Part shown: piece after piece, positions 1 through 6,804 of the stretch | Layout of the letters: the number at the start of each line of letters is the position of its first letter | How positions within the stretch are numbered: position 1 is the stretch's first letter | Source: Fervidifonticultor_A octavus_A | Lineage (GTDB): Bacteria; Sysuimicrobiota; Sysuimicrobiia; Sysuimicrobiales; Humicultoraceae | Direction of reading: 5' to 3' | DNA length: 15,562 nt | Assembly (NCBI GenBank): GCA_031459655.1 | Contig: JAVKID010000070.1 | Location: forward strand, 1-15,562 | The notes under the pieces: model-generated | What the model was told of the DNA's origin: nothing | Seen by the model: the letters and a program-made list of their open reading frames with translations, nothing else | Database searches by the model: none | Translations under genes and position numbers: made by a program

Positions 1-112
1 CCTGCAGAACGCGGCGAGCGTGGCCGGGTTGCTGCTGACGACTGAGGCCATGGTGGTCGAGAAGCCCGAGGAGGAGAAGCCGGCGGCGACGCCGCCGATG
101 CCGCCGATGTAG
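1..112 (+). CDS. groL: Chaperonin GroEL, C-terminal fragment (5' truncated by window)
   Basis: The frame starting at base 2 reads LQNAASVAGLLLTTEAMVVE, then EKPEEEK, a Pro/Ala/Thr stretch and PPMPPM before a TAG at 110-112. The block LQNAAS-AG-LLTTEA-V is the highly conserved last helix of the GroEL equatorial domain, so the identification is firm although only about 36 residues are present. GroEL forms the 14-mer cytosolic folding chamber driven by ATP. The C-terminal tail, which points into the cavity, is usually a Gly-Gly-Met repeat. Here it is short and reads as Pro-Pro-Met repeats instead. The gene ends its transcription unit: a strong hairpin follows 25 bases after the stop. Whether groES lies upstream cannot be seen. 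Confidence 0.93.
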   Translation, partial: LQNAASVAGLLLTTEAMVVEKPEEEKPAATPPMPPM

Positions 113-137
113 CGCGGCGGCCGGCGCTCCACGGATG

Positions 138-177
138 CGGGAGCCCGGTGGCGCGGGAACAGGCCACCGGGCTCCCG
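138..177 (+). terminator. Hairpin terminator after groEL
   Basis: The arms GGGAGCCCGGTGGC (139-152) and GCCACCGGGCTCCC (163-176) are perfectly complementary. A further C-G pair (138/177) gives a 15-bp stem around a 10-base loop. No long T tract follows (only TCGTTGG), so this is a strong hairpin of the U-poor kind common in GC-rich genomes. It lies between groEL and the YceI gene, 60 bases before the latter's start. Confidence 0.8.
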
Positions 178-239
178 TCGTTGGAAGCGGAGGACCGAAG
201 GCGGCATCGCGCCGACGATCCCCCGATGAGAGGGAGGCC

Positions 240-884
240 ATGGGACGCGTCACCGTATTGCTGTGCGCCATCGCGCTGGTCGGGACCACCGCGGTGTCCC
301 CGGTCAGGGGAGCCGCTCCCACCCCGGCCGGACTGCAGCGCTTCGTGATCGTGCCGGCCGAGTCCAGCGTGACCTACCGGGTGGCGGAGGTCTTCCTCAA
401 CGAGGGGAACCGGCTGAACATCGCGGTCGGTGTCACCAACGCGGTCCGCGGCGAGATCCTGATCGACCGGGCGCGTCCGGCGAACAGCCGGATCGGGGTC
501 ATCACCGTGGACATCAGCCAGTTCCGATCCGACAGCGCCCGCCGGGACAACGCGATCCGGACCCGCTGGCTGGAGTCCGCCCGATTCCCCCTCGCCGAGT
601 TCACGCCGACCTCGATTCAGGGCCTGCCGGAGACCTATCAGGACGGCCGCGACCTCTCCCTGCAGGTCGCAGGGAACCTCAAGGTCCGCGACGTGACCCG
701 TCCGACCACCTTCGCCGTGACGCTCAAACTCGACGGTGAGACGCTGACCGGAACCGCCACCACCACCATCAGGATGACCGACTTCGGCTTCGACCCACCC
801 TCGATCCTGGGGATCCTCCGGGCCGAGAATGAGGCCCGCCTGGAATTCCGGTTCACTGCCCGCCCGGCCTCCGGGACTTCGTAG
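240..884 (+). CDS. YceI family exported lipocalin-like protein
   Basis: This is a 214-residue protein. Residues 1-24 form a signal peptide: a basic N-terminus (MGR), the hydrophobic core VLLCAIALVG and a probable cut near RGA-AP. The mature part matches the YceI family: an N-terminal strand with SSVTYRV, a RFPLAEF-type motif near residues 113-119, VRDVTRPTTF near 149-158, and a final MTDFGFDPPSILG ... EARLEFRF segment. YceI proteins are periplasmic or extracytoplasmic beta-barrels of lipocalin-like fold that bind isoprenoid chains; the actual ligand here is unknown. The reading frame is open back to 135, but an earlier start would lie inside the groEL terminator and encode a low-complexity, charged extension. 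I chose ATG 240 because it is preceded by a purine-rich GAGAGGGAGG and begins the signal peptide. It is a single-gene unit between two regulatory gaps. Confidence 0.9.
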   Translation: MGRVTVLLCAIALVGTTAVSPVRGAAPTPAGLQRFVIVPAESSVTYRVAEVFLNEGNRLNIAVGVTNAVRGEILIDRARPANSRIGVITVDISQFRSDSARRDNAIRTRWLESARFPLAEFTPTSIQGLPETYQDGRDLSLQVAGNLKVRDVTRPTTFAVTLKLDGETLTGTATTTIRMTDFGFDPPSILGILRAENEARLEFRFTARPASGTS

Positions 885-914
885 ACTTCCTGCTGCCGTC
901 GCTTCTCGCCGGAC

Positions 915-943
915 TTGCTAATGTCCGTGGTCTATGCTAGTCT
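915..943 (+). promoter_or_regulatory. Candidate promoter of the purine operon (weak match)
   Basis: TTGCTA (915-920) could be a -35 box, with TAGTCT (938-943) 17 bases downstream as a -10 box. They match the sigma-70 consensus at 4 of 6 and 3 of 6 positions. The -10 candidate lies inside the palindrome at 934-948, where a bound protein would block polymerase. TATGCT (933-938) is a slightly better -10 hexamer, but no -35 sits at proper spacing from it. The assignment rests mainly on position. Confidence 0.3.
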
Positions 944-948
944 AGCAT
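934..948. promoter_or_regulatory. Perfect palindrome, probable operator upstream of purD
   Basis: ATGCTAG-T-CTAGCAT is a perfect inverted repeat with 7-base arms and one central base. It is AT-rich in a very GC-rich neighbourhood and carries two CTAG tetramers. It lies 49 bases upstream of the purD start and overlaps the candidate -10. With a one-base centre it cannot form an RNA hairpin, so a binding site for a dimeric DNA-binding regulator is the natural reading. The regulator is not identifiable from this window. Confidence 0.55.
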
Positions 949-982
949 CGGCAGCGGGTAGTAGTGCCTTCATCCTGGCATT

Positions 983-1027
983 TTTTCCGAACAATATATG
1001 GCGAATCGTCGAACTTTGTTCGTTATT
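983..1027. promoter_or_regulatory. PurBox-like inverted pair over the purD start
   Basis: TTTTCCGAACAAT (983-995) matches 12 of 13 positions of the PurR box consensus AWWWCCGAACWWT known from Bacillus and Lactococcus. In inverted orientation, TTTGTTCGTTATT (1015-1027) matches 11 of 13 positions of the reverse complement. The boxes are 19 bases apart; Bacillus PurR operators, as I recall, use about 16-17. The first box ends just before the ATG and the second lies in codons 6-10 of purD. The first eleven or so purD codons (AAT, CGT, CGA, ACT, TTG, GTT, ATT) are strikingly AT-rich compared with the rest of the gene. A PurR-type, PRPP-responsive regulator would fit a purine operon, but none is encoded here. 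Confidence 0.5.
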
Positions 1028-2287
1028 GGAGGAGGCGGCAGGGAACACGCCCTGGCCTGGCACCTCAGCAGGTGCTACCCGCGCTCCCGTCTGTGCTGCG
1101 CCCCAGGGAACCCCGGGATCGCCCGCGTCGCCACATGTCTTCCAATTCCACCGCACCACCTGACGGCGCTCGCGGATGCCGCCGCTGCGCTGGGAGCCGA
1201 CCTGACGATCGTCGGGCCTGAAGCGCCCCTGGTCGCAGGGCTGGCCGACCTCTTCCGGGCGCGCGGCCTCCCCGTGCTGGGACCGAGCGCCGCCGCCGCC
1301 GCGCTGGAGGGCAGCAAAGCCTTCGCCAAAACCTTCATGCAGCGGCACGGGATTCCCACGGCGCGCCACGGCGTCTTCGACGAGGTGGGCGCGGCGCTGG
1401 CCTACATCGAGCAGGCCTCCGGTCCGCTGGTCGTCAAGGCCGACGGCCTGGCCGCCGGCAAGGGCGTCGTGGTCTGCGATGAGCCGGATCAGGCGCGTGA
1501 TGCAGCCCGGGCGATGCTCGCCGGCGCCTTCGGCCAGGCCGGCCGGCGCATCGTGATCGAGGAGCGCCTGGAGGGCGAAGAGGTCAGCGTCTTCGCCCTG
1601 GTGGACGGCGAGGCTGCGGCCCTGCTGCCCGCGGCCCAGGACCACAAGCGCCTCGGCGACGGCGACTGGGGTCCCAACACCGGCGGCATGGGGGCCGCCG
1701 CGCCGTATCCCCTGTCCGAGGCGCTCCGCAGACGGATCCTGCGCGAGATCATCGAGCCGGTCGCCCGCGCGATGTGCGCGGAAGGGCATCCTTACCGTGG
1801 TGTGCTCTTTGCGGGCCTGATGCTCACGCGGGACGGTCCGAAGGTGCTGGAGTTCAACTGCCGCCTCGGCGACCCCGAGGCGCAGGTGATCCTCCCGCTG
1901 CTTCGGATCGGCCTGCCCGACGCCGTCGATGCGCTGCACGCCGGGCGGCTGGGCGCGCACGATCTCGCGACCCTCGAAGGGGCGGCCGTGGGGGTCGTGC
2001 TGGCCGCACGGGGGTATCCGGGCGCCCCGGAGGTCGGCGTCCCGGTCGAGGGCCTCGAGGCCGCCGCGAGAGACGCGCTGGTCTTCCACGGCGGGACAGC
2101 AGAGCGCGACGGCCAGGTGGTCACCGCCGGCGGCCGCGTGGTGACCGTTGTCGGATACGATGCCACGCCGGGGGCGGCCCGGGAGCGCGCCTATCGCGCG
2201 GTGGCGTCCGTGGCCTTTGCCGGCATGCAGTACCGCCGTGACATCGGCGCCAGGCTGCTGGCCGCGCCGGTCGCCGGGAGGACGTAG
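998..2287 (+). CDS. purD: Phosphoribosylamine--glycine ligase (GAR synthetase)
   Basis: PurD joins glycine to 5-phosphoribosylamine with ATP to give GAR, the second step of de novo purine synthesis, in the cytosol. The 429-residue length is normal. It opens with the signature IGGGGREHALAW (about residues 10-21) and CAPGNPGIA, has the ATP-grasp loop PLVVKADGLAAGKG (143-156), then EERLEGEEVSVFAL, the block DHKRLGDGDWGPNTGGMGA, and the metal-binding NCRLGDPEAQ (287-296; usually NARFGDPE). The C-terminal domain ends with RAYRAVASVAFAGMQYRRDIG. ATG 998 is chosen because it starts just before the first beta strand. No Shine-Dalgarno is visible before it, and TTG 1016 is a possible alternative start. 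It is the first gene of the operon and sits under the palindrome and PurBox-like sites. purA follows after 3 bases. Confidence 0.97.
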   Translation: MANRRTLFVIGGGGREHALAWHLSRCYPRSRLCCAPGNPGIARVATCLPIPPHHLTALADAAAALGADLTIVGPEAPLVAGLADLFRARGLPVLGPSAAAAALEGSKAFAKTFMQRHGIPTARHGVFDEVGAALAYIEQASGPLVVKADGLAAGKGVVVCDEPDQARDAARAMLAGAFGQAGRRIVIEERLEGEEVSVFALVDGEAAALLPAAQDHKRLGDGDWGPNTGGMGAAAPYPLSEALRRRILREIIEPVARAMCAEGHPYRGVLFAGLMLTRDGPKVLEFNCRLGDPEAQVILPLLRIGLPDAVDALHAGRLGAHDLATLEGAAVGVVLAARGYPGAPEVGVPVEGLEAAARDALVFHGGTAERDGQVVTAGGRVVTVVGYDATPGAARERAYRAVASVAFAGMQYRRDIGARLLAAPVAGRT

Positions 2288-2290
2288 GCG

Positions 2291-3586
2291 ATGCCGGTCA
2301 CTGCGGTCGTGGGAGGACACTGGGGGGACGAGGGCAAGGGCAAGGTGGTCGATGCCCTGGCGGGCGAGGCCGACCTCGTGATCCGCTACAACGGCGGGTC
2401 GAATGCCGGCCACACGGTCGTGGACGCGCGAGGGATCTTCCGCCTCCACCTCGTCCCGTGCGGGGTCCTGCACCCTGGGGTGACCTGCTTGATCGGTCCC
2501 GGGGTCGTCGTGAACCCGGATGTCCTGATCGAAGAACTGGCGACCCTGGAGGGCCAGGGCATCTCCACGCGCAACGTGGTGATCTCGAGCCGGGCGCATC
2601 TGGTGTTTCCCCACCACATCGCCCTCGACATCCACGAGGAGGAACTGCGGGGAGCCGGACGGCACGGGACCACGAAGCAGGGGATCTGGCCGGCCTATGC
2701 GGACAAGGTCGGCCGCGTCGGCGTCCGCGTGGGGGATCTGCTGCACCCCGACGTCCTGGCCGCGCAGGTGCACCATCAGGTGGCCCGCGCCAACCGTATC
2801 CTGGCCGAGGCCGGCGGCGCCGGACCGATCGACCCCGATGCGGTCCTGGAGCGGTGCCGGCGGTGGCGCGAGGTCCTGGGGCCTCGGATCGTGGACAGCC
2901 ACCTCCTGGTGCAGAAGGCGCTGCGCGCCCACCAGCGGATCCTCCTGGAAGGGCACCTGGGCGTGATGCGCGACCTGGACTGGGGTGTCTACCCGTACGT
3001 GACGTCGTCCACCTGCCTGCCCGGGGGCGCGGCCGCGGGCGCCGGGATTCCGGCCGGTCGAATCACCCGCGTGATCGGGGTTGTGAAGGCCTACACGACG
3101 GCGGTGGGCTCGGGCCCCATGCCGACCGAACTCCACGACGAGACCGCCCGGCGCATTCGCGAGGTCGGCGGCGAGTTCGGCACAACCACGGGCCGGCCGC
3201 GGCGGTGCGGATGGTTCGACGCCCCGGCCGCCCGGTTTGCCGCCGAGGTGGCCGGGTTCACCGAACTGGCCGTGATGAAACTCGACGTGCTGGACGGCAT
3301 GGATCACGTGAAGATCTGCACGGCCTACCGCCACCGCGGTGCGCTGCTCGAGGCGATGCCGGACACCCAGGTGCTCTTCGAGGTCGAGCCGGTCTACGAG
3401 ACCCTGCCGGGCTGGCGGCTGCCGGAACGCGTGGAGCACGTGGACGATCTGCCGGCGACCGCCCGGCTGTTCCTCGACCGCCTGGCCGCGCTCTGCGGCG
3501 TGCCGGTAACGATAGTCGGGCTGGGCCGCGGCCGGGAGGACCTGCTGCACATCGCCCAGTCGGCCGGCTCGGAGGTCCGGCGGTGA
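2291..3586 (+). CDS. purA: Adenylosuccinate synthetase, divergent in IMP-site motifs
   Basis: PurA condenses IMP with aspartate using GTP to form adenylosuccinate, the first committed step to AMP. The 431-residue length is normal. The P-loop-like HWGDEGKGK (10-18) keeps the catalytic Asp13, and NAGHT keeps His41. SSTCLPGGA, KAYTTAVGSGPMPTEL, FGTTTGRPRRCGW (substrate loop) and the GTP-specificity motif KLDVLDG are all present. Two conserved motifs are altered: GTTGRGIGPAY reads GTTKQGIWPAY (126-136), and EGAQG reads EGHLG (220-224), losing the glutamine equivalent to E. coli Gln224, which lies at the IMP site. Retention of Asp13 argues against a PurZ-type dGMP enzyme. GGGAGG ends 9 bases before the ATG. 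purA sits between purD and purB, an unusual place, and overlaps purB by 4 bases. Confidence 0.95.
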   Translation: MPVTAVVGGHWGDEGKGKVVDALAGEADLVIRYNGGSNAGHTVVDARGIFRLHLVPCGVLHPGVTCLIGPGVVVNPDVLIEELATLEGQGISTRNVVISSRAHLVFPHHIALDIHEEELRGAGRHGTTKQGIWPAYADKVGRVGVRVGDLLHPDVLAAQVHHQVARANRILAEAGGAGPIDPDAVLERCRRWREVLGPRIVDSHLLVQKALRAHQRILLEGHLGVMRDLDWGVYPYVTSSTCLPGGAAAGAGIPAGRITRVIGVVKAYTTAVGSGPMPTELHDETARRIREVGGEFGTTTGRPRRCGWFDAPAARFAAEVAGFTELAVMKLDVLDGMDHVKICTAYRHRGALLEAMPDTQVLFEVEPVYETLPGWRLPERVEHVDDLPATARLFLDRLAALCGVPVTIVGLGRGREDLLHIAQSAGSEVRR

Positions 3587-4929
3587 TCGACCGCTATGCC
3601 ACGCCCGAGATGCGCGCCCTGTGGGCCCCCGAGGCGAAGTTCGCGCTGTGGCTCGAGATCGAACTCCTCACGGTGGAGGCCCAGGCGGAGCGGGGGATGG
3701 TGCCCCGCGAGGTCGCCGAGCGCCTGAGGCGGCTGGCGCGCTGCGGGACACCCGAGCGCATCGACGAGATCGAGCGGACCCAGACCCAGCACGACGTGGT
3801 GGCGTTCCTGCGCTCGGTGGCGGAGCTGACCGGTCCCGACGCGGCGTACCTGCACCGGGGATTGGGCTCCTCGGATGTGGTGGACACCGCGCAGTCGGTC
3901 CTGCTGGTGCGCGCCGCCGACCTGATCCTCGACGCCCTGGATCGGGTCCGCCGCGCCACCGCCGAACTCGCCGACCGGCACCGGTACACGGTGATGGCTG
4001 GCCGCACCCACGGCATCCAGGCCGAGCCCATCACCTTCGGCGTGAAGGTGGCCGTCTGGCACGCGGAACTGGGCCGCGCCGAAGCGCGGGTGCGGGCGGC
4101 GCGGGAGGCCGTGCGGGTCGGAAAACTGTCGGGGGAGGCCGGGACGTTCGCCCACAACCCGCCCGAGGTCGAGGCCGCGGTGTGCGCGCGGCTCGGGCTC
4201 ACCCCGGCGCCGGCCAGCACGCAGATCCTTCAGCGTGACCGCCACGCCGAGTACGTGGCCGCGCTGGCCATCCTGGCCGGGACCATCGAGAAGATCGCCA
4301 CCGAGATCCGCGCCCTGCAGCGGTCGGAGATCCGCGAGGTGGAGGAGCCCTTCGCCGCGGGCCAGACCGGCTCGTCCGCGATGCCGCACAAGCGCAACCC
4401 CATGCTCTGCGAGCGGCTGGCAGGTCTGGCGCGCCTCGTGCGGGGCGCGGCGCTGGCGGCGATGGAGAACCAGGTCCTGTGGGGCGAGCGGGACATCAGC
4501 CACTCATCCGCCGAGCGCGTGATCTTCCCCCAGGCGACCGGGCTCGTCCACTACATGTTGAAGACCCTGCACCACGTCCTGACCGGGCTCCGCGTGTACC
4601 CCGAGGCGATGCGGCGCAACATGGACGCGGGAGGCGGCCTCGTCTTCAGCCACCGGGTGCTGCTGGCCCTGATCGAGAAGGGCCGGCCCCGCGAGGAGGC
4701 CTACCGTCTCGTCCAGGAAGCGGCGGCGGCGGCGCAGGAGGGCCGGGGGCGCTTCAGGGACCTCATCGGGGCCTCCGGCCTGCTGTCGCCCGCCGAACTC
4801 GACGCCTGCTTCGACCTGACTCCCTACCTCGAGCACGTGGACGCGATCCTGGAGCGCGCCGGGATCCCGCGCGGGGTGCCCTCGGCATCTCCGCCGGCGG
4901 CCCTGGGCGGTCGAGGGACAGGCCGGTGA
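3583..4929 (+). CDS. purB: Adenylosuccinate lyase
   Basis: PurB removes fumarate from both SAICAR (giving AICAR) and adenylosuccinate (giving AMP), so it serves two steps here. It is a 448-residue member of the fumarase/aspartase superfamily, which works as a homotetramer. Catalytic motifs are visible: TQHDVVAFL with His70, LGSSDVVDTAQ, GRTHGIQAEPITFG with His143, and the signature loop SSAMPHKRNPMLCE (264-277) with the catalytic serine. The start is GTG 3583, overlapping the purA stop in GTGA, with GGAGG at 3571-3575, 7 bases upstream. The first residues, IDRYATPEMRALW, are the normal PurB N-terminus. The frame stays open far upstream inside purA, but only because of GC-rich codon bias. Confidence 0.97.
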   Translation: MIDRYATPEMRALWAPEAKFALWLEIELLTVEAQAERGMVPREVAERLRRLARCGTPERIDEIERTQTQHDVVAFLRSVAELTGPDAAYLHRGLGSSDVVDTAQSVLLVRAADLILDALDRVRRATAELADRHRYTVMAGRTHGIQAEPITFGVKVAVWHAELGRAEARVRAAREAVRVGKLSGEAGTFAHNPPEVEAAVCARLGLTPAPASTQILQRDRHAEYVAALAILAGTIEKIATEIRALQRSEIREVEEPFAAGQTGSSAMPHKRNPMLCERLAGLARLVRGAALAAMENQVLWGERDISHSSAERVIFPQATGLVHYMLKTLHHVLTGLRVYPEAMRRNMDAGGGLVFSHRVLLALIEKGRPREEAYRLVQEAAAAAQEGRGRFRDLIGASGLLSPAELDACFDLTPYLEHVDAILERAGIPRGVPSASPPAALGGRGTGR

Positions 4930-5834
4930 GCCGGCCGGTCGCCGCCGCGATCGCGACGACCGACCTGCCATTTCCGCCGTTTGGCCGCGGCAAGGTCCGC
5001 GACGTCTACGAGATCGCCGGCGCCCTGCTGATCGTGGCGACAGACCGCATCTCGGCCTTCGACCACGTCCTGCCGACGCCTGTGCCCGACAAGGGTCGGA
5101 TCCTCTCGCAGCTCTCGGCGTTCTGGTTCGACCAGACGCGGGGCATCGTGGAAAACCACGTGATCGAAACGGACGTGGCCCGCATGCCCGAGGCCGTGCG
5201 GGCCCACGCCGCGGTGCTCGACGGCCGGGCGATGCTGGTGCGGCGCGCGCGGCGGATCGACGTCGAGTGCGTCGTGCGGGGGTATCTGGCGGGGTCGGGA
5301 TGGAAGGACTACCAGCGCGACGGCGCCATCTGCGGGGTGCGCCTGCCGCCGGGGCTGACCGAGGGGTCAGCGCTGCCGGACCCGGTCTTCACGCCGGCGA
5401 CCAAGGCGGCCTCGGGCCACGACCAGAACATCGGGTTCGACGACGTCGTGCGTCTCGTCGGCGGGGTCCTGGCCGACCGCCTCCGGAGCGTCAGCCTGGC
5501 GCTGTACCGGCACGCCAGCCGGCATGCGGCCGCCTGCGGCCTGATCCTGGCGGATACCAAGTTCGAGTTCGGGTTGATCGATGAACCGGACGGCCAGGAC
5601 GTGATCCTCATCGATGAGGCCCTGACGCCCGACTCCTCCCGGTACTGGGACGCCCGGGCGCATGCCGGAGGATCGCTGGTCTCGTTCGACAAGCAGTTCG
5701 TCCGCGACTATCTGATCGAGATCGGCTGGAACCGGGAGCCCCCGGCGCCGCCGCTGCCGGCAAGCGTCATCGCCGCCACGCGCGAACGCTACCTGGAGAC
5801 CTACCGGCGCCTGACCGGAAAGGAGATCGCCTGA
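4926..5834 (+). CDS. purC: Phosphoribosylaminoimidazole-succinocarboxamide synthase (long form)
   Basis: PurC (SAICAR synthetase) uses ATP to attach aspartate to CAIR. At 302 residues it is the longer type, similar in size to yeast Ade1 rather than the ~237-residue E. coli form. Motifs: GRGKVRDVY (20-28), the phosphate-binding TDRISAFDHV (39-48), VECVVRGYLAGSGWKDY, DTKFEFG (210-216) and IDEALTPDSSRYW, followed by a C-terminal extension with SFDKQFVRDYL and RERYLETYRRLTG. The GTG start overlaps the purB stop by 4 bases (GTGA) and GAGGGA lies 7 bases upstream. Its substrate CAIR needs PurE (with or without PurK), and neither is encoded in this window. Confidence 0.96.
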   Translation: MSRPVAAAIATTDLPFPPFGRGKVRDVYEIAGALLIVATDRISAFDHVLPTPVPDKGRILSQLSAFWFDQTRGIVENHVIETDVARMPEAVRAHAAVLDGRAMLVRRARRIDVECVVRGYLAGSGWKDYQRDGAICGVRLPPGLTEGSALPDPVFTPATKAASGHDQNIGFDDVVRLVGGVLADRLRSVSLALYRHASRHAAACGLILADTKFEFGLIDEPDGQDVILIDEALTPDSSRYWDARAHAGGSLVSFDKQFVRDYLIEIGWNREPPAPPLPASVIAATRERYLETYRRLTGKEIA

Positions 5835-6073
5835 TGCCGACCGTCCGCATCACGATCATGCTCAAGCCCGGTGTGCTGGACGCGCCGGGACAGGCCGTCC
5901 TGCAGGGCCTGCGGGCGCTGGGCTATGAGGTCGAGGGCGTCCGCATGGGCAAGGTGGTGGAACTCGCCGTGCCCGAGCCGATGCGGGGACGCCTCGACGA
6001 GATGTGCCGCCGCTTCCTGGCCAATCCCCTGATCGAGACCTGGCGGATCGAGGACCTGGAGGCCGTGCGGTGA
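5834..6073 (+). CDS. purS: FGAM synthase subunit PurS
   Basis: This is a 79-residue PurS, the small structural subunit that bridges PurQ and PurL in FGAM synthase of the Bacillus/archaeal type. Typical features are the start VRITIMLKPGVLDAPGQAVLQGLRAL, the central GYEVEGVRMGKVVEL and the end CRRFLANPLIETWRIE. Its ATG shares one base with the purC stop (TGATG), and AAAGGAG lies 8 bases upstream. It is directly followed by purQ and purL, which it needs for ammonia transfer between their active sites. Confidence 0.96.
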   Translation: MPTVRITIMLKPGVLDAPGQAVLQGLRALGYEVEGVRMGKVVELAVPEPMRGRLDEMCRRFLANPLIETWRIEDLEAVR

Positions 6074-6804
6074 GCGGTCGGACGACGTGGGGGGTGGTGA
6101 CCTTCCCGGGGTCGAACTGCGACCGGGACTGCCAGCACGTCCTGCGCGCCATCCTCGGGCAGACCGTGGTGGAGGTCTGGCACGAGAATCGGTCGCTGGA
6201 CGGCATCGACGCCCTGGTCCTGCCCGGCGGGTTTTCCTACGGCGACTACCTGCGCAGCGGCGCAGTGGCGGCCACCGCGCCCGTCATGGGAGCCGTGCGG
6301 GCGTTCGCCGCCTCCGGCCGGCCGGTGCTGGGGATCTGCAACGGGTTCCAGGTCCTGACCGAGGCGGGGCTGCTCCCAGGGGCGCTGGTGCGCAACCGCG
6401 GTCTGCGCTTCAGGTGCGCGGCGGCCTGGGTGCGCGTGGAGTCCACCGAGACGCCGTTCACCGCCGGCCTCCGCGCAGGGCAGATCATGCAGATGCCGAT
6501 CGCCCACGGCGACGGGGCGTACCTGGCCGCCCCGGAGGCGATTGCGGCGCTGGACGCGCAGCGCCGCGTCGTGTTCCGCTACTGCGACCGGAGCGGCCGG
6601 GAGGTCCCCGCGGCGAATCCCAATGGCTCCCTCGCCCACATCGCCGGGATCGCCAGCCCCGCGGGCAACGTCGTGGGCCTCATGCCCCATCCCGAGCGGG
6701 CCAGCGAACTCCTGCTGGGCTCGACCGACGGCCGGGCGCTCTTCGAGTCGGCCGTGACCTGGATGCTGGGACGCCGCGCGCCGGCGGCAGGGGGCGTGCG
6801 GTGA
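6070..6804 (+). CDS. purQ: FGAM synthase glutaminase subunit PurQ
   Basis: PurQ is the class I (triad) glutamine amidotransferase subunit that releases ammonia for PurL. The 244-residue protein begins VVTFPGSNCDRD, has LPGGFSYGDYLRSGA, the nucleophile elbow GICNGFQ with Cys90, and the His-Glu pair in LMPHPER near the C-terminus. MQMPIAHGDGAY is also characteristic. The start is GTG 6070, overlapping the purS stop in GTGA, with GGAGG 7 bases upstream. An upstream ATG in the same frame (6004) would lie deep inside purS and add no homologous sequence. Confidence 0.96.
   Translation: MSGRTTWGVVTFPGSNCDRDCQHVLRAILGQTVVEVWHENRSLDGIDALVLPGGFSYGDYLRSGAVAATAPVMGAVRAFAASGRPVLGICNGFQVLTEAGLLPGALVRNRGLRFRCAAAWVRVESTETPFTAGLRAGQIMQMPIAHGDGAYLAAPEAIAALDAQRRVVFRYCDRSGREVPAANPNGSLAHIAGIASPAGNVVGLMPHPERASELLLGSTDGRALFESAVTWMLGRRAPAAGGVR

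Noticed and set aside
135..239. N-terminal extension of the YceI protein
   Set aside because: It would start inside the groEL terminator stem and place about 35 charged residues ahead of a normal signal peptide.
963..986. Possible attenuator: AGTGCC/GGCATT hairpin followed by a T run before purD
   Set aside because: Only four Watson-Crick pairs plus A-T and G-T ends. The T run is better explained as part of the PurBox-like element. Too weak to call.
932..3550. 872-residue open frame on the minus strand across purD and purA
   Set aside because: It is exactly antisense to two clear enzymes. Its translation is rich in His, Arg, Gly and Gln with no recognisable domain, as expected from GC-rich codon bias.
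2458..3582. Long upstream extension of the purB frame inside purA
   Set aside because: No PurB homology before GTG 3583. The frame is open only because stop codons are rare at this GC content, and the purA frame has all the family motifs.
2291..3586. PurZ (2-aminoadenylosuccinate synthetase of Z-genome phages) instead of PurA
   Set aside because: The catalytic Asp13 that PurZ proteins replace is present, and the gene sits in a complete cellular purine operon with purB.
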